Assembly (NCBI GenBank): GCA_018287875.1
Contig: JAGVVL010000001.1
Span: forward strand, 1,240,001 to 1,304,000
Length of the DNA: 64,000 nt
DNA from: Nigrospora sphaerica
Lineage: Eukaryota > Ascomycota > Sordariomycetes > Amphisphaeriales > Apiosporaceae
Direction: 5' to 3'
Shown here: one piece after another, positions 46,133 to 57,724 of the stretch
How the letters are laid out: every line of letters starts with the position of its first letter
Numbering within the stretch: position 1 is the stretch's first letter
Program-made: the position numbers and the translations under genes
Notes under the pieces: generated by a model
Seen by the model: only the letters and a program-made list of their open reading frames with translations
Told to the model about the DNA's origin: nothing
The model's database searches: none

Positions 46133-48746
46133 TGAGGGCGCCACGGCAGCGCAGTCGTCGGGGTTTCGCGCGTATCTGGTTCTCGAGCCCAGGACGAAAC
46201 CCGTGGTGGCAGCGGGAGGAAGAATAAACGGACGAGTTCGTCGATGGTTGAGCAAGAAGGTATGAAAGACAGAGGTATGGAATCATTATCAGGCAACCAG
46301 GGGTTGTAATTTCAGCCGAGTACAAGAGTACCCTATGGGCCTGCTTATTTACGTACGAGCTACCTACCCTCCATGTACATGCCTACTGAACCTACCGGGC
46401 ACCTGTACTTCTCGAGGGCCTCGCTTTCCATTCGAAGCGCTCCCGCGGGCGTCGGAAGAATCTAAAAGACTGGGACCAATGGTCACCACCTGGGTACTAA
46501 ACATACGCCGCGGTTCCACAGAGAAAGATGCAGCTGGCAGGGCTAGAGATAGGCAGGTAGGGTACATCTGTAACAGGCAATTTAGGCAGAGGGTGTTTGC
46601 AGGTAAACTGTAGGTATGCCTATGCACTTTGCATCCATTGGCACCTCTGCAATGTATTTCTAGGCAGCTAGTCCAAGGGTCCATGTCCTGGGACCCGGCC
46701 GAAGGGGAGGACAAGCCCAGCGAGCCGTTTACGCCCCCACCAACCCCCCCCTCGCCGGGGTATTTCTCGCTGGGATCCATGCAACCACAATGTAGAAGGA
46801 CGATGGTTGAAGTTGGTGCGCCGCATGGAATCCGTCCCGAAGCCAGTCAGCCGAAAAGAAGGAAGGGTTGGCTTGTCAAACAAACTCGAGACCAGTCTGT
46901 TGGAGCTGGAGATGAGGGACCTTCGAATTGCCCATCCGGCCCGTAGCCAGACTGCCAGTGTTAGAGAGACCATGCCCGCAAAAAAGAAGAAAGGAAGGAA
47001 CATTAGAAAGAGGGAGGGGGAAGTTCTCGATCTGCGGTGTACGGGCGTGCTGGACGTTATAATCGGATGTCTTGGGATATGTTCGTGCCGCTCCTGACCA
47101 GCACGCAGCCACTTGTAGGCACGGAGAACTAAGGCTTCTTTTTCCACCCACGATACCTGCATTAAGTAGGCCAGCTCCGCCGGCCTCTCCGTTTGGTGGC
47201 GAACGGGCTGATATCTTGGAAGGAGGTACGTCCACGGCCGTACGGAACAAGCGAGACAACGAGGCTGATCTCTTCAATGCATGAATACTATCCATACTCC
47301 ATACCTCCCACCTAAGGTTGTTGTGCGGTCCCGCTCACGTCAGGTAAGTTTGGCAACTATCCAGGATGCCTCATACATGCACACAGGTCCTATTCCACGC
47401 AAAGCAAGCAGCGGCAACAGCAATGTCCTCCTCGTTTGCAAGCGTATCCTGCAATGGATACTTCTTATTAACGGACATCGGATGTGGTTAAGATACTGAC
47501 ATATCATCTTTCCATCCGTACCCAGCCTACCGGCACCCCCACCGAGATTATGCATAAGTACCGGATCCTAGTATGCGTACTGTCTTCGTAGAGACGGGGC
47601 GGCCAGTCGGGTCCCAGAGTTGGGGCCTGCCCGCTCACGATTGGTCCGGATAGCCAATAGTTCAGATAAAGAGTATCATGGAAGTGCCTGCCTGACTTGG
47701 CCGCGTCGTCTGAGGACAGTAGGTACGTAGTCGGAAAGGGCAGAGATACCCATTCCACTGCTCCAGTCTCGTTGGTTCGAGACAACTATTCCTCCCCCTA
47801 TCCTCTCGCCGATATGCGTGGCTCTAGAGTCGTCCTCAAGGTTCTAACACGGGCAAAAATATACTTGCGCGTACCCCGACAAAGTCCCGCGGTTAGGTAG
47901 TATCTTGTTGCCCTCCCTCTGACCGCGTCGCCGGCGTGCGCAGTTGATCCGGGAGCCCATCTGGCCGGCAAGCCGTGGCTACGAGCTGACGAGGCACGTA
48001 CTAGCGTGCGTGCCCGTGCCGCGGAAACGGAATGGTGGCACTGGGAGCCCATTAATCGTAGGACTGGCCCAGTCGTACGGTCCGAGGAGTGCCAGTTGGC
48101 CGCTGCCCAAGTCCAAGCAGAAGTAGTGAGGCGGGCCAGTATCACGGCTGCACGAGCTCATGGTGAATCAGGCAGTGCTGTAGCCGCATGCTCCCGTAGG
48201 CTGTAGTACGTCTTGCGTCCAGTACATAACTAGGCGCGTGATGCCCCCCCCCCCCCCCTTCGACTTTAACAGCTGCAAGGCAACCAACCCGATATAGAGT
48301 TTCGAGGCAGCGCAGGTACGCTTTTACGCCCACGATGAAAGGCAAACGTTTCCCTAAACGCCGTCTCATCTCCGTCCTCGGGCAGGCCTGCGTGACCTGC
48401 TGCTGCTGCAAAACCGGTAACGCAAGCGCACAGACGACTAATAATATGAAGTCGGTAACATCAGGTTCGGGAAAGGTTAGTCTCGCCTTCTCGCTGCTTC
48501 CCTCTCTTCCTCTTTTTCCCGATTCAATACTACTATCCTTACCCCCCCCCCTCTCCCTTCACCCGGGTCACGTGATGCCAAGACCTTTCCCGTCTCGCCG
48601 GTGATCCATTCAAACGTCGTCGTGCTTCTTCCCATTCCATCCATTTGACACCATCCAAGTCGGCCAAGCCCGTCTCTCGCCATCGCCACCCCCTTTCCGA
48701 ACACCACCGTCCGCCCGAGATCCATCTGCCGATATCTCATCGAGAT
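46133..48746. other. Divergent intergenic, 2.6 kb
   Basis: Upstream regions of the cysteine-rich gene (minus) and SF3B6 (plus). It includes a run of 15 C at 48244-48258 and another C-rich stretch near 48541. Open frames are short; one (46668-47162, minus) has a hydrophobic stretch but no other support. Confidence 0.55.
48244..48258. repeat. 15-base C homopolymer
   Basis: Uninterrupted poly-C on the plus strand, intergenic. The length may be uncertain because of sequencing error in homopolymers. Confidence 0.9.
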
Positions 48747-49403
48747 ATGAGTCGCGCCGGAAAGCTGGCTCCGGAAGTCAACCGGTACGTCCCGTCGCGT
48801 CGTGAATGCCGCTCCCCCCTCCAACCCCCGGTCGGGAGGAGGAGGCCCGTGGCCTCGGCCGTCATGCCACACACGCCCCAGGCCGCCTGCCTCCCCCGGC
48901 TCTCGACGTCTGCTACGCGGTACCGACGGGAATGCTAACGCCCGCCGCAGAGCTTTGTTCGTCAAGAATCTAAGCTACAGCGTCACGCCCGAAGACCTCT
49001 TTGAGCTCTTCGGCAAATTCGGCCCCATCCGGTATGTCGCCTCCACCTTTGGGCCTCTCCGGCGCGTGAGGAAGGCGCCTGCCTGTCGACTAACCACGTT
49101 GCTCGTGTACAGCCAGGTCCGCCAGGGTATTGCTTCCAACACCAAGGGCACGGCCTTTGTCGTCTACGAGGATGTCATGGATGCGAAGCAAGCCTGTGAC
49201 AAGTTGAACGGCTTCAACTTTCAGAACCGTTACCTCGTGGGTATGTCGCGCCTCCGTCTCGTGCTCGCCCGCCTGTGTCGGTGTTGACGTGCCTGTGTCC
49301 AGTACTGTACCACCAGCCAGAGAAGATGGTCAAGTCAAAAGAGGACCTCGAGGCCCGCAAGGAGAACTTAGCTCAGCTCAAGAAGCAACACGGCATCGAT
49401 TGA
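48747..49403 (+). CDS. SF3B6: Splicing factor SF3B6/p14 (U2 snRNP branch-site protein)
   Basis: I read four exons: 48747-48784, 48951-49031, 49113-49240 and 49303-49403, giving 115 residues, close to human p14 (125). All junctions keep phase. One RRM spans nearly the whole protein, with RNP2 LFVKNL and RNP1 KGTAFVVYED, preceded by LAPEVNR and followed by NGFNFQNRYLVVLYHQPEK. These are the diagnostic sequences of SF3B6, which sits in the SF3b part of U2 snRNP near the branch adenosine and contacts SF3B1. The C-terminal helix is Lys-rich. The first intron has a GTACGT donor. The stop is TGA in the context GAT TGA CAA TTT, and the same frame stays open for 117 further codons (see findings). Confidence 0.95.
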
Positions 49404-51643
49404 CAATTTGACGGGCCTGCGGACAGGCTTCAGACTACCTGCTCTCGCCGCACGTCTGCAGACCCGTCATTGTCTTCTACTTCGACCTACGCGTCGTCCA
49501 CGGCCCCTACGCGCAGAGGACGATCGCCGCCGACTTCGCCTGTCGGGAAGCATGCGAAGCCGGCTGTTGTGGCTGCGGCCATCACGGCTACGACAACAAC
49601 CACACCTCCCAAGGCGGCCGCCGCGACGATACCGACCACCCCCACGGGCAAGAAGGGGCGGCCCGATGACCTCGTCTACCACGCTCGTAGCACCCTGATG
49701 AGCTTCGTCCGGGGCTTCCGGCCGGACCGATCACCCAACAAGATGTGCATAACTTGACAGCAATATTTGATCCGACTACGTTTTTTCTGGTTTTCTTTCC
49801 GCGTCAGGCCCCGGGGTTGGGTTTTTGCAGGTTTGACGTGGGCTGCGTGCCCGGTTGCCTTTCCTCGATCGACTTGACGGGATATTCTTGTCCCCCGACT
49901 CGAGGAGAAACGAGGGGCGGCTGGTTTCTTGACGGCTCTCCGGCCTGACAATTCGTTCTCTTGCGATGTCTTTCTTATGGCTTAGGGTCGCGTGGTACTG
50001 GTTGACAGGATTTGGGCTTTTCCTAGAGATGCGGACCGACCACTATGGGCGCAGTACAGGCACGATTGCGGCCCAATCGAGAATGCAACGAGCACCCATC
50101 TCCCGATTGACTGCTTCTAATGATGACGATGATGAACTTTTGAATAGCAACAGGCGGTACCAACCCGGAGAAGCGTCCCCAGTTGTGTCCCGCCGTTGCC
50201 CTTGCCATCCGCGGGAGTCACCCATTACATACATATATATATATATGTGACGCGAGGCATGTACATTCGTACATACGTGCCCCCCCGTTTCTTGTCCAGC
50301 CCCTACTGCACTCACAGTCATGGGGTGGATGATTTGTAGGTGCACAGTGCTGCTAGGTAAGACAATTTGCATTGGCTTTCAGCCCGTAAATACGAGGTCC
50401 GGCCGGGTCACCCATGGTCGGTGTTTGGCTGGCACGGCGTTTGGGCCTGGGTGGAATAACAAATACATGCGAACGGCTCTTGCCATCTCATCTAGGTAAT
50501 CCCACGCAATCAATACGCTGCTCCCGCAAAACAAGCGCGATGACAGGAAATGGATGCTACCTATGTACGTTTTATGTAGGAGGATGAGGCGGGACTTGGC
50601 GAAGGCAGAAGCTGCCACTAGCCGACGGCGTATTTTACATATAACCAAATTATTGCCAATAATATCCCCGGTTGGTTAGTTGAAAGCCAGTGAGGCCTGG
50701 CGGGCTTGAGCTCCGGTTCTCTCTCGCTTGCGCTCTTTCCATTCTCTCACAAGCCCCTCAGCCCCTGCGCCTGCGCTCGTGACCCTGGTGAAAAAGACGG
50801 CACTGGAGGGTCCTTTGTTGTATTTGCCTTGGGCTCCCCCAGGGGACTCTTGCTGTTTCAAATTGTGCTCCATCCAGGACAGTCCATCTTTCCTGGGCCG
50901 GGATTGTGCTGTCGGTTGGTGATTTTTCTTCTGGTTCATTGAATCGCGGGCCGTCATCGTCCTCTTCTGAAGCACTTTCATCCCAAGCGTGTCCGCTTCC
51001 CACGCCCGTTTTCGTACCTTCGTTCCTTCGTTCCGTTCACGGATCCCATTCCCATCGGGATCCCCCGCGCGTTCCCGGGCCCCTCTCTCCTTCCAAGCGT
51101 CCCGCTGGCAACGCATACGCCCCCGTCTGCCACGATTTGCATTTATCGCTTACACCCGCGCTACGCGGGAAAAGGAGGGCGTCCCCGTACGCGCGACGTA
51201 GCACCAAACTTGGTGCTTAGATCGGTACCTCGCCCTTGGCTGTCCGCTTACTTGTTGCCCCAAGTACCGCATATCGACCTGTCGTCGTCGCCGTCGGCAC
51301 TGGCTTTGGACCCTTGACTACTACCAGGGTAGTCCCGACAACCAGAGTCACCAGAGGTCGTTACCGCTCGTCCAGTCCTGACCTGGTTCCACATGCCGCT
51401 CGCTGCAAGTCGCCCGCCGTTCTCGAGTGCCATCCTTCAGCCCCCGTCAGCCCGTCCGCCGACCGTATCTGTATAGCAGCCCTGCCCGAGACAAGTCCGA
51501 CCGACAACTCACGTCATACATTCCACCCCGGACCCTTTCTCGCTGCCTCAACACCTTTTTTTTCCCACCTTCCCCCCCCTCGGCCTCGATCGCCCTACCC
51601 CGACGGGCGTCCGCTCCCAGCTCTTCATAAGTCGCCAGAGGTT
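49404..51643 (+). other. Region between SF3B6 and the STIMATE-like gene
   Basis: The first 354 bases continue the SF3B6 frame without a stop (discussed in findings). The rest has no credible gene. A run of alternating AT occurs near 50227-50247, and a C/T-rich leader precedes 51644. Confidence 0.5.
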
Positions 51644-52825
51644 ATGCTCGACGCCGCCGCCGCTCGGTCGACAAACCCCATCGGCGTCGACGTCCCCGCA
51701 CCCACGCCGACCCTCGATAGCCTCGTCGCGTCTGCCTCCTCCGTCCTGGCGACCGCCGTCACCGCTGCTGTGTCTCCGTCGATGGCCGCCACCGCTGATG
51801 GGAACGGGAACGGGAACGGGGAATGCCAGCTGCTGGGCCCGTTCGCCCTCTTCGTCCAGCTGGCCTTGGGCGGCCTGGCGCTCCTGTCCCTGGTCTACAA
51901 GCGCTGGCGCGAGCGGCCGCAGCGTCCCGTGAAGATTTGGTTCTTCGACGTCTCCAAGCAAGTCTTCGGCAGCGTGCTGGTGCACGTTGCCAACGTCTTC
52001 ATGTCCATGCTGACGAGCGGCCGCTTCTCGGTCAAGCTGGAGCCCGGCGCCATCCAGGCCGCCGCTCGCCTGCTGCGGCGGGACGACGAGTCCGACGCAC
52101 CCAACCCTTGCTCGTTTTACCTGCTGAACCTAGCCATCGACGTAAGTGCCCTTGCCCTGCCTGATGAGGGAACCCCTCTTCGGAAGGACGCCACGGCGGT
52201 CAACTAACGCGCCCGACAGACGACGGTCGGCATCCCCATTCTCATCCTTCTGCTGCGTGTCATCACCCGCCTGGTCTCTTACACCCCTTGGGGCAAGCCG
52301 CTTGAGTCGATCGAGTCGGGCCACTACGGCAACCCGCCCAACGCGTGGTGGTGGCTCAAGCAGTCCGTCATCTATTTCGGCGGCCTGTTCGGCATGAAGG
52401 CGTGCGTCCTCGGCCTGTTTCTCATCCTGCCCTGGATCTCGCGCGTCGGCGACTGGGCCCTCGGGTGGACCGAGGGCAACGAGCGCCTCCAGATCGTCTT
52501 CGTCATGATGCTCTTCCCCCTCATCATGAACGCCATGCAGTACTACATCATCGATAGCTTCATCAAGAAGAAGGAAACGGACCACGAGCGCCTCCCCACC
52601 GAGGACCCCGACGCCAACCGCGGGCCCTTCGCCGATGCCCTCGCGGTTGGCGACGAGGCCCACGAGAGCCGCGCGAGCAGCGACAACGTGAAGCTGTCGC
52701 GGTCCGCCACCTTCAACAAGGCGGGTCGGAAGGGGCCCCGCGCCAGCAGCGAGGAGTACAACCCGGACCTCGACGGCCAGACCATCATAGGAAACAGCAG
52801 CAGCCAGGCCGGAAAAGCCACCTGA
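51644..52825 (+). CDS. STIMATE-family multipass membrane protein (YPL162C-like)
   Basis: I read two exons, 51644-52141 and 52220-52825, giving 367 residues, with a GTAAGT donor, CTAAC branch and phase kept. ATG 51644 is the first in an open frame that extends upstream without ATG. After an Ala/Thr/Val-rich lead of about 55 residues come several membrane spans: around LLGPFALFVQLALGGLALL, a VWFFDVSKQVFG-type segment (here KIWFFDVSKQ), ILILLLRVITRLV, the glycine-rich span near residue 220, and IVFVMMLFPLIMNAMQYYI. The tail is hydrophilic. The KIWFFDVSKQ region and layout match the STIMATE/TMEM110 family. Animal STIMATE regulates STIM calcium sensing at the ER, while the yeast homologue is a vacuolar membrane protein of unknown role. 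Convergent with the next gene. Confidence 0.88.
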
Positions 52826-53255
52826 GAGAGCGGTCCAAGCGGTATTCGGTATATCTGTACATGTGTACACGTACGGCGTTTTTGGGCATTCTTTTTTAAT
52901 CCGCAGCAAATGGGGCGTTACCTCCCTTGACCGCATAGATCCATGGTCTTGTCATTGTAAATAACCCGGCTCTGGCGGTGCCCTACGTCCCTGATAGCAA
53001 CCTTGTAAATCGCCGTGGGGGCGATACGCACGTGAGGAAGTCCTCGCCGAACTATGGACACGCAAGAAACGAAGGCGAGGGAGCCGCGTGGCACCGTTTT
53101 CATCAGTACACTATACATAGTAAATGGCACAAGTCTATATATACAAGGGTATCAACTCCGTCCTCGGAACACCAGGTTCTCGGGCTGTCGTGATGATGCT
53201 TCCCATACCACATTATACTTATACAGCCTTCGCAAACCCCACTCCTGCCCGCTCA
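52826..53255. other. Convergent intergenic, 430 bp
   Basis: 3' flanks of the STIMATE-like and fibroin-like genes. No coding signal. Confidence 0.6.
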
Positions 53256-54995
53256 TTACTGCTGGGGCTTGTACGGCCGGTATCCAGGATAACCGCCGGC
53301 GGTCGCATTGCTCTGCGCCGGCGGTGCTACAGGCTCCGTTGTGCCCGGTCGACTGAAGCCCGACGTAAAATCAAAGCCGCCCGTGTTCTGAATCGGAGAA
53401 GCGGGGGCCGGCGAATCGTACTGCGGCGCAGTCGACGGCGGCGCCGGGTCGTATGTGTTCTGCCGGCGAGGTGGTGCCGTGTCGTATGTGTTTTGCCGGC
53501 GGGGTGGTGCCGCGTCATATGTGTTTTGCCGGCGGGGTGCCGATGACTGCGAGAGCGACGGTGGCGCCGCGTCGTACGTATTCTGTCGAAGGGACGCCGA
53601 TGGCTGCTGCTGCCGGCCGTAGCTGTTGGGGGTCTGGGACCGTTCCCCGTAGCCCCCGCCGTACCCTTCTTGGTTGTACGCCGATACCTGGGGCGCCGGA
53701 GACTGCATCCGATTCGGGTTCCCATAGGCACCGCTGCCCTGAGGCGTGGGGTAATGAGGAGGCTGCCCTCCGTAGCCAGCAGCCGCCGGTGTTCCGCTTC
53801 GTGAGTACTGGTCGTACGGCTGTGGTGTTTGAGACGGCGCCGGGTAACCTTGGTCCATAGGGCCACGCGCGTACGCTCCATTATCATAGTCCTGGTGTGG
53901 TGTCCGTCGGCCTTGCCCCATCATGGCGGCTCCGGCAGCGCCGGCAGCCATTCCCTCGGCACCATAGCCCTGTGTGTCATAAGCCCCCTGATTGCCATAG
54001 CCTTGGTTGCCGTAGCCCTGATTGCCGTAGCCTTGGTTGCCGTAACCTTGGTTGCCGTATCCTTGAACTCCAGTCTCTTGCGGCTGTTGGTAACCTCCGT
54101 TGTTGTAGTTGCCATAGCCCTGCCCCTGACCATATGCGAGATTGTTTGCGGAATGGGCGGCAGCCATGTACCCGTTTTGATTCACCTGCGGAGGCCCGTA
54201 AGGACCATGACCAGCAGCGGGGGACACGGGACTGCTCATGGGGTTGGGAGCCATTGCACCCATCAGGGATGCATTCGCCGCGGGGTCGGGCTTTTTCAGC
54301 TGTTCAAGTTCCACGGCCTCTTCCTCAATCAGGACCTTCTTCGAGGACGCGCCCTCCCAGCTGGGCATCGATGGCAGCTCATCGCCACCGCCTTTCGGGC
54401 CCGAGTCGAATTCGGCATACTGGGGTGGCTCCGGCTTCGACCTGGCTGGGGCCATGGTGGGCGCCATGACGGGAGCCACCATGGGGGCTTCGGGGCGATA
54501 TCCTTGGTTCTGGGCGTGGTTTGGCGGTACGAAGGGTTCGTCGAGATACTTGTTGCGCTTCTGCGGCGAGTCGCAGCAGCCGCAGCAGTTTCCGCAGCAT
54601 TTCAGGCAGTGGAAGCACTCGCAGCAACAAGAAACACCGCAGCATATGCACCGGACACAGCACCAGACGACGGAGATGATAATCAAGCCCACAAAAATCA
54701 TAATGCCAATGGCAGGCCACCTGTGGAGGGTCAGCGCATGTCAATGAGTGTTGCGGCTTGCGCTACAGGGTGAGGCGAGAGAGGAGGCAACGTACTTGCA
54801 GAAGCTGGCCTGCATGCAGTTGTCCCAACTGGAAAAGGCCGTCTGCACGTCTGTGACCTGCTGTTTGGCATCGCCAATGGCGTCCCTCTTGACCATAGCG
54901 GCTGTGACGCTCCGGGCTACGAGATCCAGCGCCGAGTCAATCAGACTCCGCTCCGGAATCAGCGTCCGCTCCATGGCGGCGCCGATATGAGGCAT
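53256..54995 (-). CDS. Fibroin-3-related membrane protein with Cys-rich and repeat regions
   Basis: I read two exons, 54995-54796 and 54720-53256, giving 554 residues, with a GTACGT donor and CACAG acceptor. Residues 1-67 are hydrophilic and helical. A single membrane span (about 68-86, PAIGIMIFVGLIIISVV) follows. Next is a dense cysteine cluster of about 30 residues with up to four adjacent-cysteine pairs (for example CCVRCICC and KCCGNCCGCC), a likely palmitoylation platform. The long tail is Gly/Pro/Gln/Tyr/Asn-rich. It contains five tandem GYGNQ units and four copies of RQNTYDxAPP. Fungal proteins of this plan have been annotated as fibroin-3 related; no role is established. The start at 54995 is chosen as the ATG nearest the conserved-looking part; the frame is open upstream. 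Confidence 0.85.
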
Positions 54996-57012
54996 CTTGT
55001 GACTCGCGGGGGGGTGATGATCGGTTGTGTCGGCTCTGGCGTTTCGGTGGGTGGTTGCGACTTCCCAAGGGCCAATGGAGGCGAGCGCGGTGGTCACGAG
55101 TTTATGGCGATATCGAACAGGCGATCATGCCGGCTTTCTCCAAAACTTGATACCGAACCAGATTGGCAACGAGCGCTAGGTTCCTGTCTTCCGAGTCTCT
55201 CCGTATGTTTCTGGCGTCCGAAAGGCTAATAGGTGGTAAATGTGTAGAGGGCCCGAGGGCGTGGCAGCTACGTCGTCGTCCAACGAAATGGTGTCACGGG
55301 CTGTCGGGGCAAATGTGGCCGTGGCCGTGGCCGTGGTGGGTGTGAAACAAGCGACAACGCAAACGAAGAGAACTAAAGGGGTTGGCAGGCCAGCGAAAGG
55401 AAATGAAGCCAAAGACGACGAGGGTCTCAATTAGCGATTTGTTGGTGCGGCGGGCGCGTTCACGGCGGAGGTAAAAAAGGAAGGACAACCGATGAACCGC
55501 AGGCCCGACGGGGGGGCGAGAGCTCCTTTCTTCTTCCCTCTCGAGCAGGACTACAGACCAGAGGGCGAAGAGGAGCTGTGTCACCGGACCGGCTCGAGAA
55601 TGAGAGGAGAGAGGAGAGGGTGGGAAGGAAAGGAATGAAGACAGGCAGTCGCAGGCAGGCAGAGCGGGCGCAGGCAGAGGTGCCCGTAGCAGGATCCTAG
55701 GCCTGCTAGGTACAAACAATAAGAAAAAAAAAACGCCGGCTCTGTCGCCCGTGTGGTCGGTTGCCGTGATGAGGCGTATAATTAGGCTTGCGTACGGACG
55801 GAGGGCAAAGAAATGAAGAACAACGAATCCAAGGTCGGTCGCAATCAAGGCGGATGCGCGCGACCTGCCCCGGGGATGCAGGCGCAGGTACCGCATGCAT
55901 CAATCCCTGTAGCGTGCATACAACAACTGGATACTACCTCTTGACTCCAGTAGCTATCTTTCCCGCGTCTCTGCTGCAACACCTCCCCATCCAAACTTTT
56001 AGCGCCCCAGCCCCGACTAAGCCATCGTTAGCGCAGTAAAAGCGACCCTAAGTACCCGCCCAGTGCTGCTGCATTTGTATCGCTCTCTGTAATTATCCCT
56101 CACAAACAGCGGCCCCGGCTGTGCCAACCGTGGGCCCGGGGTTCCAGGCCCGCGCCGCGTGAAACCGCCAGCACCACCATCGTCATTATCCAAAGGCGAG
56201 AGAGCCTGTCTGCCGCCTGACTGTCTGGGGGGTGCCGGGGGGGTGTCAACCCTCGCTCGCCCGATAGACAGGGAAGAGAGCATCGTCGGGCCGCACACCT
56301 GCTATAACTACATATATATGTAGCTATGCTATGTACTACACCGGGTACTAGGTACTGGTGGACAGGGTTGGCAATGGGATTGAACGGGAGGAAGGGGGTT
56401 TCGGCCGTCGGGCCCTGGTTGGCCTGTCTCAAAACACCCGCCAAAGCGCTGTCCACCTAACGATGTCAGCGCGTATGCCAGTTAGCCCGGTCGGTCGGGT
56501 GTCACGGTTGTGTCCATCGAATCCTTGCGCAGCTGGCATTGTTCCACGTCCACGCAACTACCCGGGCAAGGAAGGAAGCCCAAATAAAGACGTGCGCCGT
56601 TGTAGTTAAGTAGGTAGCATACAAGGTACATTCACTCGCCTGGGTCGGCAAGATGTGTTTTCGCCGTCTTGGCTCCGGGGGCGACTGTCGCGTGGCTGGC
56701 TTCAGAGGCTCCGTACCCGCTACCTACAGACCTACGTCCCCGTCTCAGTCTTCTGCTGCTACCCGAGATCCTGGGCGGCGCCCGCGTCTCGGCAAGAACC
56801 CCCTCAAGGGTTCCGACGATCAGCTGCCCCTAAGGAGCAAAAGAGAGAGCAAGCAGCAGCACGACAACCCCCCGGTTTCCGAAGGCCGGCCTCAAGTAAG
56901 ACGTACTCATGTGCGCCTCCCCTCCCGGCCGCCGCCCGGCACGTGTCTGCTGGGCCGCGACCCCACTGGGTTGAATGTCCTCAACCACCTCCTACACGTT
57001 GGCCATCTCTGC

Positions 57013-57044
<32 letters not shown>

Positions 57045-57724
57045 AGCCCCAGCGATCCGGTATGCAAGGTACCGACACCATGTGGCGACTCCTGCTTCTC
57101 TAAGCGGGTCATTCCGCCGCCCCTTTCGTCCTTGGGAGGGCCCGACAGTCGGTCCACTGGTCCACCCAAAGGCACTTTGGGGCGGCCAACACAACAGGGG
57201 CCGGCGACGAGCCTCGCGACCCTGATCACGCCTGGTGCTTGGCTGGGGCTGGGAGGGGAGCCCCCCGCTCTTGAGATCAGAGAAAAGCCAAGATGACATG
57301 GAGACCAATCTGACGCCTGCCCCACGGCGAACGAGTCCGGCCTCCAATATCCGTACGAAATTCACCTGCCTGCCCGCCGACGTTTGTAGCAGTGTGGTTT
57401 TTACGGTGGGTGACCGGGCAGGTGTGGGTGCTCTAAAAGCGCTCGGGCGGACAGCAAGCACATGCAGCATGCGTCGGCTCATAGAACGTCCGTTATCAGT
57501 AGGAAAGAGAGATTCGCCATCGGCGGCTTGTGTGCCCAAGGAACGGCGTCCTCTTGTGTGTCTTTGTAGCATCGTGACATTTGCTCACCGACATGAGCAT
57601 TATCCCTCCAGGTACTACAAGGTCCTAGTGGTGGATATCGATAAAATAAACCAGATTCGCCCGAGTTTTCTTACGCCTACCAATCCCCCAACCCTCTTTC
57701 CAAGCAACATGGGACCGCCGACGT
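54996..57724. other. Intergenic, 2.7 kb
   Basis: Upstream region of the fibroin-like gene and 3' flank of the RNA polymerase I subunit gene (both minus). It contains a (CT)n microsatellite at 57013-57041. Open frames between 56650 and 57600 on both strands flank the CT repeat and look spurious. Confidence 0.55.
57013..57041. repeat. (CT)n microsatellite
   Basis: About 14 CT units in intergenic DNA. It creates Ser/Leu and Arg/Glu runs in spurious reading frames. Confidence 0.95.

Noticed and set aside
50227..50247. AT-alternating stretch as a TATA-type promoter or cruciform
   Set aside because: It is a short simple repeat with no gene suitably placed downstream.
56655..57572. Several 190-220 codon frames on both strands
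   Set aside because: They all span the CT microsatellite and show simple Ser/Leu or Arg/Glu runs; no homology.
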